64,000 nucleotides of DNA, taken from Plenodomus lindquistii. Taxonomy: Eukaryota > Ascomycota > Dothideomycetes > Pleosporales > Leptosphaeriaceae. A program made the translations under genes and the position numbers. Below are positions 1 through 11,100 of this stretch, one piece after another (position 1 is the first letter of the stretch; each line of letters opens with the position of its first letter). The stretch spans positions 806,001 through 870,000 of the forward strand of contig JANUWI010000010.1 in NCBI GenBank assembly GCA_025504975.1, in the 5' to 3' direction. The notes beneath the pieces were generated by a model. The model worked only from the letters and a program-made list of their open reading frames with translations, searched no databases and was not told the DNA's origin.

Positions 1-702
1 CGTCTTAGTTGACTCCAGGTGTCCTCCCTCGCTGTCTCTTCGAGTTTCCTCAGTCGATCTGGTGTTGAGAACGTGGAAGAGGAGTCTAATCAACTGGCCA
101 TAGTCCGTATAGGTAAGTCCATGGTCTGCCAAAGCCGTAGAATACTCGATAGGCTCACACAAGCGGAAGACGGACACAACATGGGCTCGAAGCCTAGTGC
201 ACTGGGCTCTATCGTTGACTCCAGGGAGGACCATGCCGATACTATCAACGAAACGCTTCTCTGGTTCCTCTGCGGAGAGCTGGAAGTCGGTTGGTTGGAA
301 ATCAGGTTTGCGTCTACTACTAGACCTTAGACGATTCATCAGGTATGGTCGGCGCCGCTCTTTTGCCTTGCTGGAGTCTGTATGGCTTTGCGTAGTGTAA
401 ATAGTATGCAATGTGGTGGATGATGGATTGCGTCCCGGCAACATAACGCGCGGCATTCTCGGTGTGTCTTCTGACCTGCTACTACCACAACTCCTAATGT
501 CGTCTTCAGAATTTGCGTACGCTAGGTCTTCGGGGAGTTCGTCATCTTGATCTCCTTCAACACAAAGTGTCCCATCCTCCCCTTCATTATAAGCGTTGTA
601 TCTTGGGGCTGCTTCAGTCTGGCAGTATTTCGGCTCAAGACTACGTGCGTTCATCTCATTTGATTCTATGGTCAGTGTGAAATCGTCCATTCTTTCTTCC
701 AT
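1..702 (-). CDS. Partial hypothetical protein, runs off the left edge
   Basis: An uninterrupted minus-strand frame runs from an ATG at 702 to the window edge (234 codons, no stop). The N-terminal half is acidic and polar (Glu/Asp/Ser-rich, probably disordered) with a basic Arg/Ser stretch near residues 115-135. The part nearest the edge is more globular, with segments such as RFVDSIGMVLPGVND and TYTDYGQLIRLLFHVLN. The frame stays open upstream of the ATG to beyond 780, and a plausible intron acceptor (CTGCCAG) lies near 746, so the gene may have an earlier exon and the true start is uncertain. I do not recognise a family. A 234-codon open frame with protein-like composition supports coding status. 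Confidence 0.5.
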   Translation of the reverse strand, partial: MEERMDDFTLTIESNEMNARSLEPKYCQTEAAPRYNAYNEGEDGTLCVEGDQDDELPEDLAYANSEDDIRSCGSSRSEDTPRMPRVMLPGRNPSSTTLHTIYTTQSHTDSSKAKERRRPYLMNRLRSSSRRKPDFQPTDFQLSAEEPEKRFVDSIGMVLPGVNDRAQCTRLRAHVVSVFRLCEPIEYSTALADHGLTYTDYGQLIRLLFHVLNTRSTEETRRDSEGGHLESTKT

Positions 703-1858
703 GGCGAGTGTTTCTGCAACAGCGGGCTCACTAAGCGGAATCAACCTGGCAGTCGAATAGAGGATTAAATAGCAAAAGTCCGCACCTTGACTTTCCGTCT
801 CGAGATCACTTTCGGGACACGAGTCGTGGAATGGTGTCGTATAGGAGACTCAGAAGTGTACGAGAGTGCCGTGTGCACTTTAGCCCACGAATGGAGCCCC
901 GTCGAATCAGGTAATACCACGATTATGTGTATTCATGGGCGTCCTTCCTCCTGGATGATTTCAGTTCCGTTCATCTACAAGTGGCCTTGGATTACACATC
1001 CGAGACGCCTTACCCGCCGTCACGCGGTTCAAGACAAAGGGATGAACAAGGGCGAACTGTGCCTCATGAGCCCAATGCCCCGAAAGGGTCAAGACTCACC
1101 CACCACGGCAAGATTCTACTCGCCGACCACATACTCGAGATGAAAACAAGGAAGTTCCTAATGCCCGATATACAGGCGCATGTGCTCCCAAACGGCATTT
1201 TGAGCCCATAATCTGCCTCCAAGCTAGGTACACCAAAAGTGGCCACAATCAACAGCTCACGTTCAGCCGCGATAGGTACCAGCCCTGACCAGACGCATGG
1301 AAACGTAAGAGCGATGATATGTTATGCATATGCCATTGACGAAGTTCAATTTCCGCATCATGTCTGGAGCTGGCTCCTGTCTAATTTCACTCATAAGAAC
1401 GCCATTGGCTGACTCTACAACATTCTACATAATGTATGCCACCGTCAATCTCACAATCTGCGCTAATACCAAGAATGAGGACTTGACCGAATGGCGGATC
1501 TTCTGGATTACCCAAATATACAGAGAGGTTCAGATACACCCACCTACCTACCTAGGTAGTGATAAGGTACGCAATCTGGACTAAGCCAGCCATTGCGAGC
1601 ACAATGGCTGTCGATTGTTCGGAGCTCCACTCGAACTCTACTCTCATTCTACGACATTGTTGCCACATTATGTCGCAACACATTGTACGTATATCGAGAT
1701 CTTATATAAGACCTATAACGTTCCAAGGATCATTGGCTCTACAACGCAAAGCTCAAACTGCATGACTTCAACCCTAGAGCATTGCAACAGTGACACCAAG
1801 AGTCAATCATCAATCCCAACATTCCAAAAAAAAATCCGAATAGAACTCACTTCTGACC
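703..1858. other. Intergenic interval with no supported gene
   Basis: Only short frames occur here. One minus-strand stretch, about 1325 down to 1064, is open and hydrophobic (about 87 codons, preceded by TAA and with no ATG), so it could be an exon of the edge gene or chance. The A-rich end just before 1859 fits a 5' leader for the J-domain gene. Confidence 0.4.
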
Positions 1859-2833
1859 ATGGACGACGAGACATTCAACACTCACTACCGACAGTGCCGC
1901 AACGCGGGCTACAATCACTCCGACGCCCTCACTCTTTGCATGCAGTATGAAGCTCGCTATCTTGAGTTATCTGGACATCAAAGATTATATGGCTTTGCAG
2001 ACTTCATGAATGTTCTTCGTCGTGGCAGGTACGATAATACATACGAGTCTACTAGTCGCGACTACTATTCTCCCCGTCGCCCAAGCCCACAAGGTAGGTA
2101 CTACAACACCCAGCCCGTATCTCCACACGCCGCTCAGGTACCGCTGCCATCAGCGCGATACCGCACCGAGGAGCGTAGACCGTACCGTGAGCCAGCATCC
2201 AGACCACGCGAATACATCCCCAGCTCCATTCACGCTGAGCCGCCGCTTACCAGTGATACATATTCGGCTCGTGGATATCATACTTATGACGCCGCCCATC
2301 CACCCTATCCCCCACGCAGAGAAACAGGGAATCTACCACCTCATGCCGCTCCCATTTACACAGATTATTCTCACAGGAGCTATAACACTACTGAACGCGC
2401 ACCTCACTACCATCACGTGCCGCAGGCCTACCACCCCTCATCCCGCTCCTCCTCAACCCCTCGCAGCCAACACTCTCCTCCCCTTCATCACCACGAACAC
2501 ACTAACTCGTACTCCCAGGCCCCTCCTCCACCCCATCAGGCGCAAAATGAGTCGCACTCCTCCCATACTCCTCCCCCTCAGCCCCTAGGCACAAAGCCCG
2601 AAATGGACTTGTACATCGTCCTTGAGATCTCGCGCTCCGCAACCGCAGACGAGATCAAGAAGGCACATCGTAAGTTGAGCATGAATTGGCACCCTGATCG
2701 CTGTGCACAGGCGAACAAGGACATGGCGACGGATAAGATGGCGGAGATCAATCGGGCGAATGATGTGCTGAGTGATGCGAAGGCGAGGCGGTTCTATGAT
2801 CGGACGGGGTGTTTACCTGGACTATTGTATTAG
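1859..2833 (+). CDS. J-domain (DnaJ/Hsp40-type) protein with long low-complexity N-terminus
   Basis: This is a single-exon gene of 324 aa. Residues 249-320 form a J domain: the YIVLEISRSATADEIKKAHR helix I/II pattern is followed by the HPD motif at 278-280, which in this family stimulates the ATPase of an Hsp70 partner. The domain lies at the extreme C-terminus, so there is no Gly/Phe region, zinc finger or C-terminal substrate domain (class C J protein). Residues 1-60 form a small conserved-looking, Cys-containing segment. Residues 60-245 are rich in Pro, His, Tyr, Ser and Arg and are probably disordered. There is no signal peptide or membrane segment, so a cytosolic or nuclear place is inferred. 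The ATG at 1859 is the first in frame. Confidence 0.85.
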   Translation: MDDETFNTHYRQCRNAGYNHSDALTLCMQYEARYLELSGHQRLYGFADFMNVLRRGRYDNTYESTSRDYYSPRRPSPQGRYYNTQPVSPHAAQVPLPSARYRTEERRPYREPASRPREYIPSSIHAEPPLTSDTYSARGYHTYDAAHPPYPPRRETGNLPPHAAPIYTDYSHRSYNTTERAPHYHHVPQAYHPSSRSSSTPRSQHSPPLHHHEHTNSYSQAPPPPHQAQNESHSSHTPPPQPLGTKPEMDLYIVLEISRSATADEIKKAHRKLSMNWHPDRCAQANKDMATDKMAEINRANDVLSDAKARRFYDRTGCLPGLLY

Positions 2834-3284
2834 GTGTAAGGAGAGTGAGAGAGAGGTAAGTTTTTGCATGGGTAGGTAAGGTTGCTCATAAGGTTCAGTA
2901 TGGGAATACGGAAGGAGGATGGCTATACGTAATGGCGTTCAGATTAGTGGTCTCGTGCATCAATAGACTTCCATTTTCAGATATCAGCCAGTTACCCTGG
3001 AGCTCTATGTGTGCGTACATGATGTGCCTTGTGAAATCGCCCTCTAACGGACTACCCAAAACTAATCGGCCAATGGGGTGGCCTAAGAGGACACCGCGCA
3101 TCAAAGCAGTGGTATGGATATCAAATGTTTGCATATAAGCCCTAGTATCGACAGTATGAGCATGCAGCTCTATGCTCTTCGATGGGCTCAGATAAGATAC
3201 AAGAGCCTGTTTTACCGCTAATGGACCATGCATGTGTTTCGTGATGCGTAATGTACACATGATTTACAACGATGGCTGATCCGC
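2834..3284. other. Short interval between convergent genes
   Basis: This holds the 3' flanks of the J-domain gene (plus) and COX11 (minus). A 121-codon minus-strand frame (3260-2895, ATG start) lies here. It has no recognisable domain and I do not call it a gene. Confidence 0.4.
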
Positions 3285-4185
3285 TTAGCTACCAGGCACT
3301 GGCCTCAGATGTCCATCCTTGTCATACTTCGCCTTGAAGAATGTATAGCTCAATGTAATCGTCTCGATACCCTTCATGTTGACGTCCGTCACAAACTCGG
3401 GATCAATGTAGAAGAACACTGGCATGTCTACCGTTTCGCCGGCATTCAACCTTTGTTCTTCAAAGCAGAAACATTGGATCTTGCTAAAGTATGGCGCCAC
3501 CTGTCCTGGCGTCACCGAGTATGTTGCGACGCCAATGATATCCTCATCCGACTTGTTCGTGGCTGTGTAGAATGCCAGAGCGGTCTCGCCGGGCAGGACG
3601 CGAACTTCGCGCTGTTGCGGTACGAACTTCCAGGGCAAGACGTCAGAAACGGAGCCGTTGAAGGTAATGCGCAATCGAGGGTGGTTTTCGACTGGCTTGA
3701 GGCGTTCCGAGGGGTCGCGATCCGTATCGCCGCCGTGGGCCGCAGATTTAATGGGCTGGCCGCCCCACCCCGTTTGTTGACATATCTAAGGGGTGAAAGT
3801 CAATACCCCAGAAGAAATTACAGTAGTATATAGGGCGAGTATACCATTTTGTACATTGGCACAGAGCCATACGTTATCGCTACGAATCCTACGATAACGC
3901 TGAAGACATAGTTCCTTCAAAGTCAGCATTGGTGACTTTGCCGTATCGCATGTACTCCTACATGACAGTCCTGTTCTTGATCTTGTATTGCGCGTGCATC
4001 TGGTCCATTCTAGGCACAGTGCCGACGCCCTGCCGCACTTCTTTGGAGGTGTTCAAACATCTCCGTGCAGTAAATGCCGGGTTGCGGGCGCGCGGTATCC
4101 GAGTGAGCGACCGGGTGCATGCAGCACATGTCCAGGAACCGAAGGCACGCGCACCGTATGGTCGTAATGGCGCGGCAAAAGACAT
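3285..4185 (-). CDS. COX11: Cox11/CtaG cytochrome c oxidase copper-insertion factor
   Basis: Three exons: 4185-3962, 3914-3845 and 3785-3285 (introns of 47 and 59 nt), giving 264 aa. Cox11 is a mitochondrial inner-membrane protein that delivers Cu(I) to the CuB site of Cox1 during complex IV assembly. Residues 1-70 are basic and Ser/Ala-rich, fitting a mitochondrial presequence. One membrane segment lies at about 76-92 (MNYVFSVIVGF...), followed by the family's YGSVPMYKM and TGWGGQP stretches. The copper-binding CFCF motif is at 203-206 in CFCFEEQ, and the immunoglobulin-like intermembrane-space domain fills residues 130-264. Both splice junctions restore motifs known from the family. The gene diverges from the HIT zinc-finger gene with 242 bp between start codons. 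Confidence 0.95.
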
Positions 4186-4427
4186 TGTTGACGGGTTCGT
4201 GACAGTGGACTACTCTAGTGGAGTGATGAGCAATGGATCGATCTTCGCCGCCGGTCGGCCGCCGCGGATATTAACCGCTTTGGGCCTTTGGTGTGGAGAA
4301 GCAAGGGCCGTGTCAAAAGATTCTGGACGTCATCTTCGACGTTTCGTTCATACTGCAATCAACTCTAATTCTTTCCTCCTACTCTTACACAGTGGGCGCT
4401 TAAACACACACGTGATTGTATGTCAGA
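4186..4427. promoter_or_regulatory. Shared divergent promoter of COX11 and the HIT zinc-finger gene
   Basis: The two start codons face away from each other across 242 bp, so the control regions of both genes must overlap here or in the adjoining exons. No specific binding site is claimed. Confidence 0.55.
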
Positions 4428-5056
4428 ATGTCAGAAGTACTCTGCGGTATCTGCAATACCGAGCCCAAGAAATACAAATGTCCAACATGCGCCATCCCAT
4501 AGTACGCTACACCACTCCAGACGTGTATCTCACTGACTAACAAACCACGAGTTGCTCACTAGCATGCTTCAAGCCCCACAAGCTCACCCACCCCGCCGTC
4601 GAGCCCACACAACCTAGCACGTCCGCGCCCTCGCTCCCCAAACCACCACCACCCGCCCCAACACCACGCTACCTCAAGAAGAAGACCGACTTCTCCACCT
4701 TAGCCACGAATCCCAAGTTCCAAGACCTCCTCAAAACTCACCCTACACTCCTCACAACCCTCCAACGTGTCTACGCCAAAACCATCGAACCCGATCCTGA
4801 AGATGAGGCGCGACCATACCGGCAATCATTCAGAGGCAGGGGTACAAGGGGTAGAGGAAGAGGAGGGCGATGGGGCGGACACAATGATCGGCCGGCAAAA
4901 TGGACACAGAAGAAGGGTGATGCGGATGCGATGGGGTTGTTGAAGGGGATTCGGGATGGAAAAGGTAGGGAGAAAGAGAAAGAGGGGTTGCAAGAGTTTG
5001 TGCAGTTGGTTGAGGAGATGTTCGGGGGTAGCGACGGCGGAGATGAGGGAGAGTGA
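4428..5056 (+). CDS. HIT-type zinc-finger protein (Hit1/ZNHIT3-like)
   Basis: Two exons: 4428-4501 and 4552-5056 (50-nt intron, branch CTGACTAAC, acceptor ACGAG), giving 192 aa. Residues 6-38 form a HIT finger: C6, C9, C18, C21, C26 and C30 with H34 and H38; YCSLACFKPHK is created exactly at the splice junction. In yeast and man this class (Hit1/ZNHIT3) works in box C/D snoRNP assembly with Rsa1/NUFIP. The rest is Pro-rich (40-60), a helical region with LATNPKFQDLLKTHPTLL, an Arg/Gly RGG-like stretch (about 125-140) and an acidic helix at the C-terminus. The exon 2 frame has no usable alternative start. Assignment to Hit1/ZNHIT3 rather than another HIT-finger protein is inference from size and N-terminal finger position. 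Confidence 0.85.
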
Positions 5057-6036
5057 AGAGGAGGAGCCATTCGTTCGGAGTTGAAGAACTACATGATACC
5101 AGGCGAAGCGCCATATAACGGACTGGGCCAAGACTACCAATGATCAGGACTGGAGCGAATAAAAGAATCTTAGCTCACTAGGTGAAGGGAAGGTGGAGTT
5201 GGACTCGAAACCATTTCGTGATCCTATCTTAATGAACTCCCTCTCCAGACGGATACGCCCTCTGTGTCCTGACTGCTAAGATAGGCATACCGCTACGTGA
5301 AGGACGTGGCAGGTAGTAGCCGTCTTCTGCGCAGGCCAAAGTCTGGGAAGGTCACGAGGAGTAACAACGTTGATGGTCGTAAAGTAAGATGTGATAATAA
5401 GCATTCACTAAATTATCACAATACGTGTTCGCACCACCTGTCTGTGGCACCTTTAATTCCAACGCCTGAGCGATTAGCCACAAATACCGCGTTCGATCTC
5501 ATGGCTTGGCATAATATTTGCATGTCGACATATGACCCAAGCAATTTCTCTTGTGAACTAGTACTTGGGAAGGCTTCGACTCACACCTACCGTCGTATAG
5601 CCCTCTTTGCTATATCAATTGATACACCTTCCAGCAGAGACAACCGCGGTAGTGTTATCAGGCCGGGCGGCTGCAATTGGTTGACCGAGCCAGTGAAGCA
5701 ACGGCTGATCCATGCATGTTGAGTTGAGGTTCACAAGCGCGTCGACCGAAGTGCTCAACCCTCCCTCGGCATCAACTCGGCGACATCTCTAAGCAGACCG
5801 CAAGAAGCTTAAACGCGGGTAGAAAGTGCTAGATCACGGTGCAGAGTAGTTTCAATATCATGATGGAAAAGCCTTCTCGCAGGCCATTGATGTGCCCCTG
5901 CCAATGAGGTCATCAATGGACAATCCAAATCGGTTCATCGTCCCGCTATACCATAAAGCATGACGAGTGAGTTGCACGAGAACACCAACACGAACAGAGT
6001 CAGCTGTATCTCACGACAAAAAAAACCCCCCACAAA
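5057..6036. other. Intergenic interval with no supported gene
   Basis: About 1 kb. A 141-codon plus-strand frame (5297-5722) begins at GTG, not ATG, and shows no domain. A perfect 9-bp inverted repeat (CCTATCTTA at about 5224, TAAGATAGG at about 5277) lies in it. It is too short to interpret. Confidence 0.45.
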
Positions 6037-7030
6037 ATGATAGCCCTCACAAGCGCGACCGGAAAACTCGGCAGCGCCGTCCTCGCCGCCATTCTCGACA
6101 ACAAACTCATCGATCCCAAAGATCTCGTCGTCTGCGTACGTCGCTCTCCTCCCAGCACTTCCACCACTCGAGCCCCTAACACTCTTCCAGACATCCTCAG
6201 ACACATCAGACGCCCGTTTCCAGTCCCTACGTGACCAAAACATTACAATTCGCCACGCAGACTTCGACACGCCTTCTACCCTGGAATCCGCCTACCATGG
6301 CTGCGACTCTCTCTTCCTCGTCTCAACACCCCGAATCGCAATGGACTACAACGACGCGCCCCTCTGGCAAGGCCGTGAAGCGCATCACCGCGCCGCCATC
6401 GATGCAGCAGTTGCGGTAGGCGTGAAACACATCTACTACACATCTTTGGGATTTGCAAATCCCTCAAAAGCAGGGGTCATGCGGGCGCACATACGGACTG
6501 AAGCTTACCTGAAGGATCTGGAAAACGAGGGGAAAGTCAGGGCGACGGTGATCAGGGAGGGCTTGTACAATGAGAGCTGGCCGCTTTATTTCGGGTACTA
6601 TTACAGTCTGAAAGAGGATAAGAGGAGGGAAGTACTGGTTGCAGGTGATGGACAGATATCGTGGACTAGTATCGCGGATATGGCGTTTGGTACTGCGAAG
6701 GTGCTTGCTGCGCCGAGTGGGGAGTGGGCGGGGAAGACATTCTATCTCAGCCAGAGGAGGTCGTGGAGTCTGGGTGATATTGCGAGGATGGTGAGTGGGA
6801 TCAAGGGCGAGGAGGTCAGGTTGAAGATTGTGTCGAGGAAGGAGTATGAGGATTATTATGTGGGAGAGATGGGGATGGAGCGGCCGGCTGTGGAGTGGTG
6901 GAGTAGCTCGTATGATGCGCTGAAGGATGGGGAGTGTGCGATTGATGATCCGATGTTGGAGAGTATGCTGAAAGAGGCGGGACGAACACCAAAGGCGTTG
7001 GAGGATACTGTACAGGAGATGATGCGGTGA
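6037..7030 (+). CDS. NmrA-like NAD(P)-binding oxidoreductase (atypical SDR family)
   Basis: Two exons: 6037-6135 and 6191-7030 (55-nt intron, acceptor TTCCAG), giving 312 aa. The N-terminus (IALTSATGKLGSAV) is a Rossmann dinucleotide-binding strand and turn of the GxxGxxG type used by NmrA-like and atypical short-chain dehydrogenases. Family-typical segments follow: HADFDTPSTLESA (second strand and helix), SLFLVSTPR, and VGVKHIYYTSLGFA. The C-terminal half resembles the substrate-side domain of NmrA/HSCARG/QOR2-like proteins. Such proteins act either as quinone/NADPH reductases or as redox sensors that bind NAD(P) without catalysis, and the sequence alone does not decide this. No signal peptide; cytosolic. 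The ATG at 6037 is the only reasonable start. Confidence 0.85.
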
Positions 7031-7178
7031 AGAGTTTCGTCAGAGTACTTGAGGTAATGAATATGTGTGATCATGACATACTCCGAGCCAGGATCCCCTA
7101 ACTCGTCCTACGACACCACATAAGTACCTCAAATACACATTCATGGACAAACCCCCTTTACCAATTCCCATGATACTT

Positions 7179-8054
7179 CTACAACCTACTCCAATGCGTC
7201 AGTTCTGGAAATCTTGCCGGCATAATCACTATCCCCCTCTTTACTGCCCCCTCTTGAACCACCGCCTCCACAAGCCCAGCCTTGTTCATCGCCGTCCCTC
7301 GGCATGCTTTCTCGCCCTCTTGCTTCCCTTCCACTTCTTTCTCATTCTCAAAGACTTTGTTCCAGCCTGTCTTCACCATAACAGCATTATTGTCGAAGAC
7401 ATAGTGTATCTGGAGGCTCCCAGTTGTGTCGCGGGAAGTCGAGCGGTGAAAAGTTAGGCGCGACATGTTGACGTACGCGTTGTTGGTGCTTCGGTAGATT
7501 GTTTGGCTCTTGGTTTGATTGTTTGCTAGGAGCGATATGCGTCTCTCTGGATTGGACTTATGGCGGCCTCGCAATCTCGTGTTTGAGACGGAGTTGCAAG
7601 ACGTTCGTGGGACTTCTCATCGACGGCTTTGGCTGGGGGTTTGGGAATTAACCGTATGGGGAGTGCGGTTCGGGGGGGATGTATGTAAACTGTGGTGTAT
7701 TCTCCGGGTACAGCAGTAGTTTTTGTCTTTTAGTCGCGCGGCGTCTAGTCTGCGCAGTCTTTATTGGAACGTTTTGGTGCCGAGTTGGGACCGTAAGGGA
7801 TAATAAATACGCGACGAATATGTTCTTGGTATCGGATGCTATGTCAATGGCTATTGTGAATGTGCATACGAGTAAGGTGTTTCAAGACCGGGGCTCTGGT
7901 ACACAGTATCCTGGCAGGGGAGAGCCAACGCGTCACTCACTCTACATGAGGGTTTTCCAACGAACTTGAAACCGTTTTGGATCTGATCTTCTACATCAAA
8001 GTGACAGCCTTTAATCATCACAAGAATCGTAAGATCACAGGTGGACATGTTCAT
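7179..8054 (-). CDS. Possible three-exon hypothetical gene
   Basis: A consistent model can be built on the minus strand: exons 8054-7946, 7850-7653 and 7525-7179, introns 95 and 127 nt with GT..AG borders, giving 217 aa. Support: the last exon is an open frame that looks protein-like (LQIHYVFDNNAVMVKTGWNK and a Glu/Lys-rich helix), exon 2 is open in the matching phase, and a TATATATA stretch lies 10-20 bp upstream of the ATG. Against it: the donors GTAGAG and GTTAAT are weak, the start codon is only 95 bp beyond the stop of the next gene, and I recognise no domain. Other frames through 7650-7740 are also open, so exon 2 may be wrong. Treat as a candidate only. Confidence 0.3.
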
Positions 8055-8149
8055 TATCCTCTATATATAGCGAATACATGACTATACAGCATTTCTCTCC
8101 CCCTTCCTCTTGCCGCCATCAACTCCGCCAACGTCCATGCTTACAAACC

Positions 8150-11100
8150 CTAGATCCTTACCCTCGCCGCACTCTCACTCCTCTCCGCCAACGCTCCAAA
8201 CCCAAAGTCCTTCCTCCTCTTATTTCCCTTGCGATCACCAAATTGCTCGTCGAACTTCTTGATCGCGCTTAGACTTGACATATCTTCAGATATACTGGCG
8301 CTGATTTCTTGCAGCGCTTTGTCGAAGTGGCGAGAGTGCAAGATGCGCTTTTCTGGGAAGTTATAGGTTAGACCGCGGATGAGGTGTGGCGGGCTTGCTC
8401 GGGCTGGTGTGGTAGGCAATGTAGGCGGTGCGGATGGGATGGAGGTGGACGCGGTAGATTCTGAGGGCTTAGCTGGGTCGGCGGCGACCTCTGAAGCTTC
8501 GGTCGATAAGGTCAACGATTCTGCATCTGTGGTAGCTTTTGCGGCGGCGATGGCGGCTTGTTCGTTTTCCTCTTTTACGCAGGCTAACGCGGCGGATACG
8601 GCCACGTTCTTGAGATCGCTGCCACTGTAGAATGGCGTGCGTTTGGAAAGGTCTTCGAGATCTACCGAATCATCGAGTTGCTCGCCCGTAAGATGGATCC
8701 TCAAAATTTCTCTCCTGTCTGCTTGCGTCGGCAGATCTACCAATAGTCGTCTTGGTAATCTGCGGATGACTGCATCGTCGAGGTCGAAGGGTCGGTTCGT
8801 AGCCACCATGACAAATACAGACATGTCATTCAAACCATCCCACTCCTTGAGAAACTGATTGAGAATATCGCGATGTGAAGATCGTTCTCTCGCAGCATCT
8901 CTTGAGGCAAGGACCGCGTCTGCCTCGTCCAAGAACACAATACAGGGCGAGAGTTTACGTGCAAGCGAGAAGATTGCTGCAACGTTCTTCTCGCCTTCAC
9001 CAACCCACTTGTCCATGATCTGGCTGCCTGAAACCTCCAAGACGGTGCTACCGCTTTCTTTCGCGACCGCCTTGGCGAGCAGCGTCTTGCCCGTACCGGG
9101 AGGACCGTAGAGCAGTGCGCCAGATATCTTCTCGGCCGCGAGGATGCCGTAACTGAAGGCTTCTGGCCGTAGCAACGACAACGATGTGATGGTCCGCAAG
9201 GAATCGATTGTCTCCTTGGGCACATGGACTTGGTCAAACGTCGTTTTAATCTGATCCGGATCTGCAATGCCTGCCATCAAGCTTTTCTCGTGGCTTGTAG
9301 CACTCTCACGTATTTGTGCTAGTTCGTTCCGACGCCTAAGGGTGGCCTCATCAACGGGCTTTCCAGGTTTTTGACCCGCCTGGGCGAAGAACTCCTTGAA
9401 TGTTCGAGACATGTTTTGCGTCCGTGACATATCAAAGAAGGTGGATTTGGTAGCATCGCTCGCCTCGAGCAAGCCGATGGCAAGAGCAACATGGGCCCAG
9501 TTCACCTGATGCGAGGTGCCATCAGAAAGACTTGCCCTAGCCCGGTCAGTGACAAGGAGCCCGAGAGCTGTGAGCGCTATTCGATGCACTTCATCGTATG
9601 TCAACACTCTTTGATAGCATGATGAAGAGATGATCGGCTTCCAAGAACGGAAGTGTTGTGAGCTTTGATCAGTATCCGAAATGTTAGTCGCAGCTATTGG
9701 ATCCAGAGAGCGAAGCATATTCAGTATATGTCGTCCATTGATTTGCCCGAATTTACGCATTTCCAGAGTGAGAGGCAACGTAGATGTCGGCTCAGTACTG
9801 GCGGCTGACACCGACTCTTCGAGAGCGGTCAAGTCATCGCTGAAGTCGGGGGTCACAACAATAGTCCGGAAAGGACTACTCTCGCCTTCACTTTGGAGAT
9901 CCCGAGCAGCGCTACGGTCTGTTAGCTGATGTTCGATTCAAATTGTGGAGAATTTCACAAACAAACCTTCGGGAGATCTCTGGCGTCAGGTCGCGTGAAC
10001 AAGTACTGCCAATGATCATGATCCTCTCTCCAGCCAAACGCCGTCTGCGCACCAGCTCTTCTAGCTTCTGCAGGATCCGCCCGCCGTAATGTGTAGCATT
10101 CAATTCTTTGAAATCCCTGACGTAGACTATCTTGGACCTGTCCAGTGCTTTGCTTGCCGTTGCAGCTGAGCCAGCTGTCACTGTAAAGTCCATATGTTCC
10201 TTTGCACTAGCTGGAAGTGCTGAATTCAAATTCAACTCCGTGCCATTGGAGTTCAGGGAATAGTCAAAGAAGGCGGGAGATTTTGTTGACTCTCCAGGTT
10301 CACTCTTGTGGAGAGAGGATCGATTACCAGAGCTGTTGGCAAGTCTACGACTCTCTTTGCACTCGTTCGCATCAATGAGAGCCTCGAGGAGTGTCGCGAT
10401 CTTGAGGTCTTCCAGTTGAAGATCGCTTTGACTTTGACTGCGCGCGGGCTCTTCATTAGCTAAATTGGTCGACGCTCCCAGCCCAGAAGATGTCGCATTC
10501 TCAATAGCTTTCCTCACATGGCCTGGAAGCTGATGTATCGAAATGGCAAAGAGACGAGGCACTGGCGGCTGGCCCGGAGCGGAGGCCCCACCGGGTTCTG
10601 ACTCATCTTCAGCAGTTTCGTCTATAGTTTGGACAGCAGTCTTCAGCTCTGAGCTCAGTCGATACGTCTCGTAGCCCAGTGAGCGTACAGAGCGTGGCGA
10701 TGGCTCGGGCCCTTCCCCCAAATAGTCGCCAGCCAGTTGAGCGAGGTCCATGGCTTGCAGCGCGATAACATCTGAGCCAAGCTCGAGGGCGTTGGTAAAT
10801 ACACACTGGCTGACAATGTTTTCCTGCTCGGCGTTGGGTGCGTGCAGTATCAGGTTTGTCTTGGTAGATGGAAAAGTGTCTCCATTCGCCGGCTGTAAAG
10901 TTGACAAAGATGCTGCAATCGTGGCTCGTATTTCGGCTGCGATCAAGGGAGATAAGCGTTTTGAACGACTGACATCACGTGCTTTAGCAGTTGCCCTTCG
11001 TCTTGACGCCTTGTCCAGCTTTCCCAATTTGGCCTTTTGTTTTGCGATTGCTTCCGCACTGGCACCAAGCATGGAGGCCAACTTTTTAGCAGCCTGATGC

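Noticed and set aside
5165..5290. tRNA-like stretch on either strand (a TCGA-containing segment within a 9-bp inverted repeat)
   Set aside because: The T-arm does not pair, the loop has the wrong length, and no acceptor stem closes; it is not a functional tRNA.
5297..5722. 141-codon plus-strand frame
   Set aside because: Starts with GTG, has no domain or splice-consistent partner, and sits in an intergenic interval.
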